A stretch of 64,000 nucleotides of DNA from Panax quinquefolius (lineage: Eukaryota; Streptophyta; Magnoliopsida; Apiales; Araliaceae). The stretch is taken from NCBI GenBank assembly GCA_020205615.1, contig JAINUW010000512.1, forward strand, positions 682,001 through 746,000, read 5' to 3'. Position 1 is the first letter of the stretch. The number at the start of each line of letters is the position of its first letter. Position numbers and translations under genes: made by a program. Shown piece after piece: positions 1-10,708 of this stretch. Below the pieces are notes generated by a model. That model was not told where the DNA came from and did no database searches. It saw only the letters and a program-made list of their open reading frames with translations.

Positions 1-235
1 TGATATGGATAATGAATGGTCGTGATACTAATTATCACGATTATTTCGTAGTAGTATGGATAATTTGTGGTCGGATACTAATGAATACACAATTATCTTC
101 GTCGTAAGTGTATGGATAATTTGTGGTCGTGATACTAATGAATACACAATTATCTTCGTCAGAAGGTATGGATAATTTGTGGTCGTGATACTAATGAATA
201 TCCTCGCCCAGAAGCAAGTGTGGATGATTCGGATG
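1..235 (+). repeat. 57-bp minisatellite array A (partial)
   Basis: About four imperfect units of ATGGATAATTTGTGG..GATACTAATGAATAC..AATTATCTTCG are visible and the array runs off the left edge. The same unit forms arrays at 5625-6345, 13570-14345 (reverse) and 34130-34395, always between the family-1 protease remnant and the polypurine tract. Confidence 0.8.
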
Positions 236-632
236 ATATGGATTAATTATCGAAATGAGTCTCAAAGAATGAAATATTAATTCATGGATGTGGTAAAAGT
301 CATCTTCGTCAGAGTGTATTGATAGATTTGGTATGATTACGACCAAGGATTATTCTAAGATAATCACGATCAGATTGAAAAACACGAATATCCTCGCCAA
401 AGAAGGTATGGATAATTCGTGGTCGTGATACTATTAAGTCTCAAAGCCTCAAAGATTATTGGTTTTACAGATATTATATATTTGGCTCAGAAAAAAAAGA
501 TGAATTGTTAATGAATATCTTCGCCGGATTCAAAGATGAATTTAATATTTTTCAACGATAAAGGTATTCAAGGTATCCTCACTCTCTTTATCATATCAGT
601 ACGCACTCTAATTTCGAGGGCTTAAATTCCAT

Positions 633-644
633 AAGGAGGGGAGA
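633..644 (+). other. Polypurine tract (plus-strand primer) before LTR-A
   Basis: An AAGGAGGGGAGA run lies immediately left of the TGTGAGACCCC LTR start. The same run precedes the LTRs at 6770 and 34720 and, on the minus strand, at 13095 and 59777. This is the usual position of the plus-strand primer in LTR elements. Confidence 0.75.
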
Positions 645-3059
645 TGTGAGACCCCAGATTTTATCAATAAAGATTTAAATTTTGTCAAAATAATTTTTTA
701 ATATTATGGTGTGAATTTGAGATAATATTATAGTTGTGGGTAGATTTATAAATTTTGCAAAGTATGCAAGTGGTTATATTATATTCGATTGGCTCTGGGA
801 ATATTTGGCTTAAGCAGGAATATTCGCATAACTACCAATCATGGTGGACCCCATAATGTAATTATCATTTGATCGAGAAAACGACAAAAATATTTTATCA
901 AATAATCATGAAGTTTTACCGTGGATATCGCTGAACTACTCTCAGAGTAAAAGTATAAAGAATACGTGTGGTCGCATAAGAAGACACCAGATCGATTATC
1001 GATGCTTATGTGAGAAGTCACTCACTTTGATTCCATTATCACGATTAATAATATGAATTATTATAATGATAACGACGCTTTTGTTTTATTCAGATTATTA
1101 ACGTAATAAAATGTAAACATCTTTTTATATAAAATGTAATACTTTATTAAAGTTATTCTATAAATGTAATATATTATATTTTATTACGATAAGGTGTCAT
1201 ATAAGTGTTTTTTGATAAGTTGTTTTGATAAGATTGCATAGTGTTTCAGATAGTAAAATGTTTTTATATAAATAGAATATATTATATTTTATTTAAAAGA
1301 TTTTTTTTTAAATATGGACCGCCGATTAAAGTAAATCAACTGGACCGCTCATGGATTAGTTACTACGCATTCCATTTTCCTATAAATAAGCTCATTCCTT
1401 CATTATTTTCTTTTAATTCATCAAACTCTAGAGAGAGAAATTATAGAGAGAGGTTTATAGAGAAAATTATAGAAAGAAGAAGAGTATTCTCGCTACTTCA
1501 CTACTTCTATATTCAGGGATTTATTTTTAGTAAGGGTGTTATTCTTTCTTCGAAGAGAACTTCGTTATTCCATTCATTATTATTCTCGTTGAATAACTCC
1601 TAAAAAAGTGGTATACCCTATACATAACCTCAGATACGCCAGATACCCTATACTTGGTGAAATCCTTATGTTATTCCATTCTTATTATTCTCATTGAATA
1701 ACTCAGATACGCCGGTAATCCCCTATACTTGGTGACATTCTTCTATTATTATTGAACATCCTCGCTCTGTGTGTTTTACAACCCGACCGGTTCCGCTTTT
1801 TTTATTCTCGTTTGAACATCCCGTCTCAGGTGTTTTTACACCGATTCGGTTCCGCTTTTTTATCATTCTCGCTGAATATCCCTCTCGTGTGTTTTACACC
1901 GGACCGGTTCCCATTCTTTTATTATTCATTCGGTTTATTATTCTCGTTGATCATCCCGCTTTTGAATTTCACCGACCGTTCCGTTATTATTATTCTCGTT
2001 GAATAACTCGCCTCATGGGCACCGCATGCACGGTGATTTCTTTTGTTATTCCATTCTTTATTATACCCAAATGGTTAAAACTTTGACTTCTATACTCCAT
2101 GAAATTAGTAGAATATCCTCGATATTTCATGTTTCATCCAAAGATCTTTTCATGGAAATATTCTTCCGATCATTCTTGAATTTTACTCACGTAAACAAAG
2201 ATCATGTCGATAAATTGACGTTAATAATTCATGGATTAAATAATTTTGAACTTGTTTTATTGAATTATTATGTCATTGTCATCATCCTCATGTTATATTA
2301 TGTTATCTTCGCTTACGCAGCATAGATGAACTTAGTATGATTATGACCGTGGATCATTCTAAGATAATCACGACTTGATATAAATGATGTGACAAAAGTC
2401 CTCAAAGGGCCTGTAATGCAAAGTTGATGGATAGTTTTTGGTATGATTATGACTGTGGGTGATTCTAAGATAGTCACGACCATCGATAATTTGATGAAAA
2501 TCCTCGACCGTGGGTATGTGGATGATTAGATGTGGTGGTTTATTTATTGTCGAGTCTCAAATGATAAAAATTGATGAAAACCTTTAAAACCTAAAAGATA
2601 GTAGATTTTATTCTCTACTGACTTTTTAATGGATCGCTTATTCCACCGCAGCTTAAACCGGTTTCTATTGTATTTTATCGCTTTAACATCGTCAAGGCTA
2701 ATGATAATTTATTTCGCATTATCTTAGTCATAATATTTCATCGGGCTAGTTGAGCTCACCTTTTCTTTTCGCTTTTCTTCGTGAAATGAGAACATACCGG
2801 GACTAGCCTGGGAACGTAAGTAATGGTCCAGAGGATAAGATTAGTAGTCCCTCACTATTCTCGTGAAATAAGGTGATAATAGTTGTAATGAGGACCTTTC
2901 GAGTTTGTATAATATCTAGTAGACAATATTTGTATTCAAACTCACGCTTTATGTCGATTGCATACCTACGCTTATATTAGTAAGTTGTATTTGAATTTAT
3001 GTACCATGTAAGTGGCGCACCCAAGATGGGTGACGATACCTAATTTTGGGGGCGCCACA
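645..3059 (+). repeat. LTR-A, family-1 gypsy LTR shared by two elements
   Basis: The LTR starts TGTGAGACCCC and ends GGCGCCACA, about 2.4 kb. A polypurine tract abuts its left end and an iMet-type primer site abuts its right end, so it serves as both 3' and 5' LTR. A TATA box (TATAAATA at 1381-1388) is followed by a GAGAGAGAAA-rich stretch, a likely transcription start. A 59-bp tandem array follows at 1745-2010. Small ORFs inside are not conserved between LTR copies and are not taken as genes. Confidence 0.85.
1745..2010 (+). repeat. Intra-LTR tandem array, unit about 59 bp
   Basis: Four to five decayed units of TTATTCTCGTTGAATATCCC..GTGTTTTACACCGACCGGTTCCG lie downstream of the LTR TATA box, in the expected transcribed (R/U5) part. 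Equivalent arrays occur in the other family-1 LTRs, for example 30300-30540, 35870-36090 and, reversed, 58370-58710. Confidence 0.75.
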
Positions 3060-3061
3060 GC

Positions 3062-3086
3062 TTGGTATCGTAGCTTAGGATACGAT
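3062..3086 (+). other. Primer binding site, tRNA-iMet type
   Basis: TTGGTATCGTAGCTTAGG begins two bases after the LTR end. It resembles the plant iMet primer site TGGTATCAGAGC with changes. The same site follows LTR-G at 31570 and lies reversed at 16988-17012 and 21601-21625. Confidence 0.7.
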
Positions 3087-3285
3087 CCCCGCCAAATGTG
3101 AGATAAGAACTAGGAGGGGAGAGACGGGAATTCTTCGCTAGTATGACCTACCTAAGTTTATTTGGTATTTGATTGGCTCACGTAGTATAGTGGATAATAT
3201 GTTGATATGTTAATTAACCCTTGTTTTGTGATGTTGTTTGTATTTAGATGTCCAAAAATAGGGCAATCTCTGCTATCGAGCGATA

Positions 3286-4330
3286 ATGAGTCACCAACCA
3301 AAAGGTAACGACCAACAACACGATAATAATCATACTATGCAGAATTCACCATCTAACAATGATAACCATCGGAGAAATTATCATGTTAAGAATGGTAACC
3401 ACTTTGGTGGTAATCATGGCAAAGATAATAGAAGTGGAAATTTCAAGAAGAGAAGGTCATTTAGCTCGATTTTTTCGGCACCAAAGTCAAGTCCAATGGG
3501 ACTAGTGGCACCAAAGGTGATACGGATAAAACAAAGTTGGTGGTTTCATGAAGAGCTTTTTCACGACTTCTCAAAAAAAAAGTGACTCGAACGGTTAGCA
3601 CAAGTTAGTTAATTATAAATTTTGCTAAGTCTATACCTTATAAGATACCTGTTCTACCCATTATTTTATCTCTTGCTTTATGCTCAACATTTAAATTTGA
3701 TTCCGAGAAGTTAGACTTTGACTTATCGTTGAAACTTCGTTAGAGAAACCTTCGCTACTCTCCATCGCTTATTAATCTTGTTGTTTCAAATAAACACTTT
3801 CACGCTAATTCGTCGATCTTATCTCTTTGAAAATACTTGCCTTTTGATGTGATTTTAGGAATCAATTGGTTAACTACTCATTATTCTTTTTGTAAGGTTG
3901 TTAGCTTTCATATTCCTAACCAACTCGTTATACTTAATTCAAAGTAACCAAACCCTAAAGTTAATCATCGTTATATCAAGCCATAAGTAAAGAGCCCCGA
4001 TCCTTTCGTTGTTGACTTCCTTGTGTGGAATGCACCAAGCTGATTTTTTCAGAGGCTTACATCGTGAATGAAGATGGCAAGTTTATAGGTATCATTGTGA
4101 GGTGCTATTCAGTTAAGGGATAAGTCACAGCTTGGTATCAATGTGACGTACTATCCAAGTCTTGGACGAGAGTAATAGCTTTGAATGATATTTCTATCAT
4201 TAATAAATTTTTGACGATTCTTGAAGATTTCTAGCCTACCCTAGAGCGTGAAATCGAATTTTGTATCAACCCAAAGATAAAAACCCATTTCTTAAACCTC
4301 AAATATTTCTTCAACTAAATGAACTGCTTT
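3286..4330 (+). pseudogene. Decayed gag C-terminus and protease remnant
   Basis: The first open stretch (3286-3585) is rich in Asn, His and Gly, like the linker around a retroviral nucleocapsid; the zinc-knuckle cysteines are lost here. After it, scattered frames match the protease of the pol-bearing copy at 62737-63200: a region like FDVILGIDWLTTHHA is readable near 3850-3890 with changes. The frame is broken repeatedly. Similarity to that copy stops near 4300, where its linker into RT begins; no RT follows. It is unlikely to make a product. Confidence 0.6.
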
Positions 4331-5624
4331 TTACGTGGTTTATGATGAAAGTCATAATAAAAGCATTGGAATAATGAAAATCATGGGTATATGAAGTATT
4401 AGTAAGTTTTATGATGAGTTATGTTGGTTAGTATGTAAAAAACATGAAAGTTTTTAGAAATCACAAAGAGTTGAAAATCGATTTTGGTGAAAAACGAATA
4501 TGAAATTCAATTGACCATATCTCCTATTATATTTTGAATTTTTGAGTGTGGTCAAGTCCTAGAGTTAGATCTATGAGTTACCTAACTAATCCAAGTGGAA
4601 TTACTGAAAAGGTGTTGTAGATTTTTGTGTGGACTGATTTTAGCAAAGGAGGCCAAAGCTGTAAATTTCAAAAATGCTATCGCCATGAAATTTTAGAGGG
4701 GCTGTTTTGGCCACTTAAATTATGAGAAAAATTCTGGCCTTTTTTGGGACATGAAGGTATATGGTATAAAGTACCTCCTGTCCAAAAATGAGCTCATTCT
4801 CGACTTAAAATGAGCAAGTTATGACTATTTCAATATTTAGGTTTTTCCGATTAAAAACGCTATAACCGAGTTCTATAAACTCATGACCATGAAATTTAAA
4901 CTAGAAGCTCACGTTAACATGTGTAAGGTCCTGCCAAGATTTGGGAATTTTTGGAGTTAAACTTGAGGTAGCTAATTTCTTAAGGAATTAATTAGAAATT
5001 GATTTTTGAAAAATAGTAAATGAATTTTAAAAATTCGAGAAAAATATATTTTCATTATGGGACTATATTATGCTAAATCCCGTAAAAGAAATATTTTTGG
5101 GACTGATTTGGTATTTTCATGAAAATAGTTTAGTTACTTAACATATGAAAGTTAAATATGTTATGTGAAGTAACAAAGTTGAAAATAGGATTTTATGGCT
5201 AGAGAATCCTATATGTAGTATATGCATATTTTTTTGATGAGGATTTGATAATTGGTGATGATATTTTATGAGTATGGCATTTTGAATGATTAAATGCATT
5301 ATATGGTAAAGCCGTAAACAATCGAGATAAATTGTTTATAAATTTAAGATTGATTAAAATATTGTTATAATATTAATGATATTAGATTATGAGATTATTA
5401 GTGATTGATAACATGGGGATATTCTTGAATCCTCGGATAAATTATATTATAAATGTTTAATATTTATCCTTTATCTCATTTGATCGATTCTTTATATCAT
5501 TATCCTCACGCTTATATTACGTTGAAAGTCATCGTCTCAGAAAGTATAGATGGATAGTATGACTGTATGATAGATGGACTTGGTATGATTATGACCTGTG
5601 ATTGTTCTAAGATAATCATAATCG
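4331..5624 (+). other. Non-coding 3' internal region of element 1
   Basis: AT-rich DNA without a recognisable coding domain, occupying the place where RT, RNase H and integrase should be. It is conserved in element 2 (32830-34130) and reversed in element 3 (14350-15640), so it is part of the element rather than a later insertion. Confidence 0.65.
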
Positions 5625-6345
5625 TGAATTGAATGAACACACAATTATCTTCGGCAGAAGTGCATGGATAATTTGTGGTCGCGATACTAATGAATACACA
5701 ATTATCTTCGCCAGAAAGTGTATGGATAATTTGTGGTCGTGATACTAATGAATACACAATTATCTTTCGTCAGAAGGTATGGATAATTTGTGGTCGTGAT
5801 ACTAATGAATACACAATTATTCGTCAGAAAGTGTATGGATAATTTGTGGTCGGATACTAATGAATACACAATTATCTTTCGCCGTAGTGCATGGATAATT
5901 TGTGGTCGGATACTAATGAATGAATACACAATTATCTTTCGTCCGTAGAATGTATGGATAATTTGTGGTCGGATACTAATGAATATACAATTATCTTCGT
6001 CCGTAGTATGGTATGGATAATTTGTGGTCGGATACTAATGAATACACAATTATCTTTCGCCGTAGTGTATGGATAATTGTGGTCGTGATACTAATGAATA
6101 CACGATTATCTTCGCCGAAAGCATGGATAATTTGTGGTCGTGATACTAATGAATACACAATTATCTTCGCCGTAGTGTATGGATAATTTGTGGTCGATGA
6201 TACTAATGAATACACAATTATCTTCGCCGTAGTGTATGGATAATTTGTGGTCGGATACTAATGAATACACAATTATCTTTCGCCGAAGTGTATGGATAAT
6301 TTGTGGTCGGATACTAATGAATATCCTCGCCCAGAAAGTGTGGAT
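5625..6345 (+). repeat. 57-bp minisatellite array B, about 12 units
   Basis: I counted about 12 occurrences of GGATAATTTGTGG spaced 54-60 bases apart. A full unit is 57 bases, so one reverse frame stays open as a repeated 19-residue pattern; this explains several spurious minus-strand ORFs here. There are no spacers, so it is not a CRISPR-like array. Confidence 0.9.
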
Positions 6346-6757
6346 GATTCGATGATATGGATTAATTATCGAAATGAGTCTCAAAGAATGAAATATTAAT
6401 TCATGGATGTGGTAAAAGTCATCTTCGTCAGAAGTAGTATCGATAGACTTGGTATGATTACGACTCAGGATTATTCTAAGATAATCACGATCAGATTGAA
6501 AACATAATAATATCCTCGCCCAAGAAGGTGCATGGATAATTCGTGGTCGTGATACTATTGTCGAAGTCTCTAAGATTATTGGATTATTTTTTATAATTGT
6601 ATATCTTTAATTCAGAAGCAAAAGATGAATTGTTAATGAATATCTTCGCCTGATTTCAAAGATGAATTTAATATTTTTCAACGATAAAGGTATTCAAGGT
6701 ATCCTCATCTCTTTATCATATGTGTACGCATTCTAATTTCGAGGGCTTAAATTCCAT

Positions 6758-6769
6758 AAGGAGGGAGAT
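6758..6769 (+). other. Polypurine tract before LTR-B
   Basis: AAGGAGGGAGAT sits immediately left of the TGTGAGACCCC start of LTR-B. Confidence 0.75.
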
Positions 6770-9185
6770 TGTGAGACCCCAGATTTTATCAATAAAGATT
6801 TAAATTTTGTTTAAATAATTTTTAATATTATGGTGTGAATTTGAGATAATATTATAGTTGTGGGTAGATTTATAAATTTTGCAAAGTATGCAAGTGGTTA
6901 TATTATATTCGATTGGCTCTGGGAATATTCGGCTTAAGCAGGAATATTCGCATAACTACCAATCATTGGTGGACCCCATAATGTAATTATCATTTGATCG
7001 AGAAAACGACAAAAATATTTTATCAAATAACTACGGAAGTTTTACCGTGGTTACCGCTGAACTACTCAGTAGTAAAAGTACAAAAGAATACGTGTGGTCG
7101 CATAAGAAGACACCAGATCGATTATCGATGCTTATGTGAGAAGTCACCTATTTTGATTCCATTATTGTCGATTAATAATATGAATTATTATAATGATAAC
7201 GACGCTTTTGTTTTATTCAGTATTATTAACGTAATAAAATGTAAACATCTTTTATATAAAATGTAATACTTTATTAAAGTTATTCTATAAATGTAATATA
7301 TTATATTTTATTACGCATAGTGTTACAGATAAGTGTTTCAGATAAAGTTTTCAGATAAGTATGCATAAAAGTTTGCAGATAAGTAAAATGTTTTTATATA
7401 AATAGAATATATTATATTTTATTTAAAAGATTTTTTTTTAAATATGGACCGCCGATTAAAGTAAATCAACTGGACCGCTCATGGATTAGTTACTATGCAT
7501 TCCATTTTCCTATAAATAAGCTCATTCCTTCATTATTTTCTTATTTAATTCATCAAACTCTGTAGAGAGAAATTATAGAGAAGTTTATAGAGAGAAAATT
7601 ATAAAAGAAAGAAGATTCTCGCTACTTCACTACTTCTATATTAGAAGGGATATTATTTTTTATTAGTAGGGTGTTATTCTCTTCTTCGAAGAGAACTTCG
7701 TTATTCCATTCATTATTATTTCGTTGAATAACTCGTAAAAGTGGTATACCCTATACATAACCTCGTGATACGCAGATACCCTATACTTGGTGAAATCCTT
7801 ATGTTATTCCATTCTTATTTATTCTCATTGAATAACTCAGATACGCGCTTAATCCCCTATACTTGGTGACATTCTTCGTTATTCCATTCTTTATTATTCT
7901 CGCTGAATATCCCGTCTTCGGTGTTTTTACACCGACCGGTTCCATTTTTTATTATTTCATTGAACATTATTCTCTGGTGTGTTTTAATATGACCCGTTCC
8001 GTGTTTTATCATTCTCGCTGAATATCCATTGTTTTATTATCCGGTTCCAGATTTATTATTCGTTGAACATCCCGCTTTGTGAATTTCACCGACCGTTCCG
8101 TTATTATTATTCTCGCTGAATAACTCGCTCATGCGCCAAGTACCGCATGCACGGTGATTTCTTTTGTTATTCCATTCTTTATTATACCCAAATAAGTTAA
8201 AACTTTGACTTCTATACTCCATGAAATTAGTAGAATATCCTCGATATTCATGCTTCATCCAAAGATCTTTTCATGGAAATATTCTTCCGATCATTCTTGA
8301 ATTTTACTCTACGTAAACAAAGATCACGTCGACAATTTTGACGTTAATAATTCATGGATTAAATAATTCTTGAACTTGTTTTATTGAATTATTATGTCAT
8401 GTCATCATCCTCATGTTATATTATGTTATCTTTCGCTTACGCAAGCATAGATGAACTTAGTATGATTATGACTGTGGATCATTCTAAGATAATCACGACT
8501 TGATATAAATGATGTGACAAAAGTCCTCGGGGCCTGTGAATGCAAATGATGGATAGTTTTTGGTATGATTATGACTGTGGGTGATTCTAAGATAGTCATT
8601 TGACCATCGATAATTTGATGAAAAATCCTCGTGGTGGTATGTGGATGATTAGATGTGGTGGTTTATTTATTGTCGAGTCTCAAATGATAAAAATTGATGA
8701 AAACCTTTAAAACCTAAAAGATAGTAGATTTTATTTCTACTACTGACTCTTTTAATGGATCGCTTATATTCACCGCAGCTTAAACCGGTTGTCTATTGTA
8801 TTTTATCGCTTAACATCGTCAAGGCTAATGATAATTTATTCGCATTATCTTAGTCATAATATTTTTATCGGGCTAGTTGAGCTCACCTTTCTTTTCTTTT
8901 CACCGTTTCTTCGTGAAATGAGAACATACCGGGACTTAGCCTGGGAACGTAAGTAATGGTCCAGAGGATAAGATTAGTAGTCCTCACTATTATTCGTGAA
9001 ATAAAGTGTGATAATAGTTGTAATGAGGACTCCTTTCGAGTTCAGATAATATCTAGTAGACAATATTTGTATTCAAACTCACGCTTTATGTCGATTGCAT
9101 ACCTACGCTTATATTAGTAAGTCAGATTTGAATTTATGTACCATGTAAGTGGCGCACCCAAGATGGGTGACGATACCTAATTTTT
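6770..9185 (+). repeat. LTR-B, 3' LTR of element 1, last bases missing
   Basis: Colinear with LTR-A from TGTGAGACCCC through the TATA box (7511-7518), the intra-LTR tandem array (about 7880-8110) and the end region ACCCAAGATGGGTGACGATACC. It breaks at CCTAATTTT, where LTR-A continues GGGGGCGCCACA. Family-2 LTR sequence follows. Differences from LTR-A are mostly 1-4 base gains and losses. Confidence 0.8.
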
Positions 9186-10708
9186 GCAATTATAATACCG
9201 CTGGAATACCCGGTGGTTAAAACACACTAATACGTGTTGTTGAACAAGAAGACACACCAGATTGCACCAATTATTGATTCTTACGTAGAAGGCACTACTC
9301 AATAATGGTTACATGTAATTATCGCTCAAGATTTTATCGAGTTAATAATTCGCATTGATATTTTATATTATCGTTGTTTCAATAATTGTCATTACACAAG
9401 ATTTTCATTATCGAAGCAATAATTCATATTATCCAATAATAATATTATTAGATAACATTATTGGCAATGTCTAGAAAGTTCGCTTCAAGGAGAGGTTTGG
9501 TCATCTAATGCGCTACCAAGAAGAAGAAATTCTTATCGAAAGCCCTCTTTCCTGAACCGCCTCGGTCACAATATTGTGATTCTCGTAATATTATTTGTGA
9601 ATAATTAATTATTGATTTATATGATGAGGAAAATATTGATTTTATGTGGATATAGATGGAGAAAATTTTTAAAATGACAATTGTTGAAAATTAATATTTT
9701 ATCTTTTTCTGATAAAATAATTCATTTAAATATATTATTTTAATAATATATTAACGGTGATATTTTTACAATGAATGTGGGATATATGAGTATATGAGGA
9801 GGAAGTGTATTTTTGTGGCATTAAATGTTTAACACATGTTTTGTTGGTGGACACAATTATTGATCGAAATTTGATTATAGCCTGTAAAATCGCCCGTTTG
9901 TGGATTTCGGTCAATTTTTGTTTGGAATTTGGAAAAACTTTCTTCTGCAAAGTTGTAGAGAATTGAATTTCCTATAAAAACTCGCGAGATTCGAATTTTC
10001 TGTTGAAAGGGCTATTTATTATGAATTATTGAAGTTCAAGTTCAAATAATTAATTTTTGGGAGTTTTAGTTAATTATTTTGAGAAAAATGTTTTTGCAAC
10101 TAAGTTGGCCTCACATGTGATTCAAATGGGCTGAGATCAGTTGGTTCTAAGGTGGGCTAAAGAAAAAATGAAAAATATATTAATATTATATTCAATTTTC
10201 GCTTTTGGTGTTCTAAGCATTTTCCTATAAATAGGTGCTTAGGTTAGAATTGAAAATCACACCGTAAACTCAAGTTTTCTCTATTTCTCTCTCGATATTT
10301 TGAGCGTATTCTTGTGAGTATTTTGAGTATACTTTGAGTATTGCTAGACGGTGCAAAAGTTCCTTCAAAGACTATACCTTTAGATTCTAAGCTGTAAGAT
10401 CGATCTTTCGAGGTAAGTGGATATTATTTTTTTTCAGAATGATATTATTTCTTCAATATCATTATGTCGAAATGTTGATCCAAGTTTTTATCAAATTTGA
10501 ACTTTTTCATGTCGGAGTTACTATTCATGAGTTATTATTCATGAGTTACTATTCACGAAGTTACTATTCACGAGTTACTATCTATGAAGTTACTATTCAC
10601 GAGTTACTATTCACGAGTTACTATTCACGAGTACTATTCGTAATGAAGATGTGAAGATGTTTTTGTGGAATTTCTATCTTTTGGTGTTTGAGTTACTTAT
10701 TCGATACT
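9186..10708 (+). repeat. Family-2 LTR fragment (5' end missing)
   Basis: From 9186 the sequence matches the family-2 LTR that starts at 63323, but joins it several hundred bases in (CGGTGGTTAAAACACA..). It includes a TATA box (TATAAATA, 10226-10233), a GAGTATTTTGAGTATACT repeat near the presumed transcription start, and a 14-bp array (10516-10635). It ends at 10708, where reversed family-1 LTR-C begins. It forms the spacer between elements 1 and 3. Confidence 0.7.
10516..10635 (+). repeat. 14-bp tandem array in family-2 LTR
   Basis: About eight units of GAGTTACTATTCAC/T, some with an extra A. Reversed versions lie at 22600-22825 and 28050-28190. Confidence 0.8.

Larger units (their letters stand above)
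1..644 (+). mobile_element. 3' end of a family-1 gypsy element internal region (cut by window edge)
   Basis: This is the non-coding stretch that precedes the 3' LTR in family-1 elements. It matches 5625-6769 and 34130-34719 block for block: 57-bp repeats, then a spacer with a hairpin-like TATGATTATGACC motif, then the ending AATTTCGAGGGC..CCATAAGGAGGG. The rest of the element lies left of the window. It ends directly at LTR-A, so LTR-A is the 3' LTR of this element as well as the 5' LTR of the next. Confidence 0.7.
645..9185 (+). mobile_element. Element 1: non-autonomous Tekay-like gypsy retrotransposon
   Basis: Order: LTR-A (645-3059), primer site (3062-3086), gag tail and protease remnant (3286-4330), AT-rich non-coding DNA, 57-bp minisatellite (5625-6345), polypurine tract (6758-6769), LTR-B (6770-9185). 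RT, RNase H and integrase are absent. LTR-B lacks its last few bases, where family-2 DNA begins, so no target duplication can be read. The internal part is only about 3.7 kb. Elements 2 and 3 have the same plan. Confidence 0.8.

Noticed and set aside
5512..6384. Cluster of minus-strand ORFs with repeating YSLVSRPQIIH-type peptides
   Set aside because: The pattern is the 57-bp minisatellite read in an open frame; length and sequence differ between arrays and no start context or conservation supports a protein.
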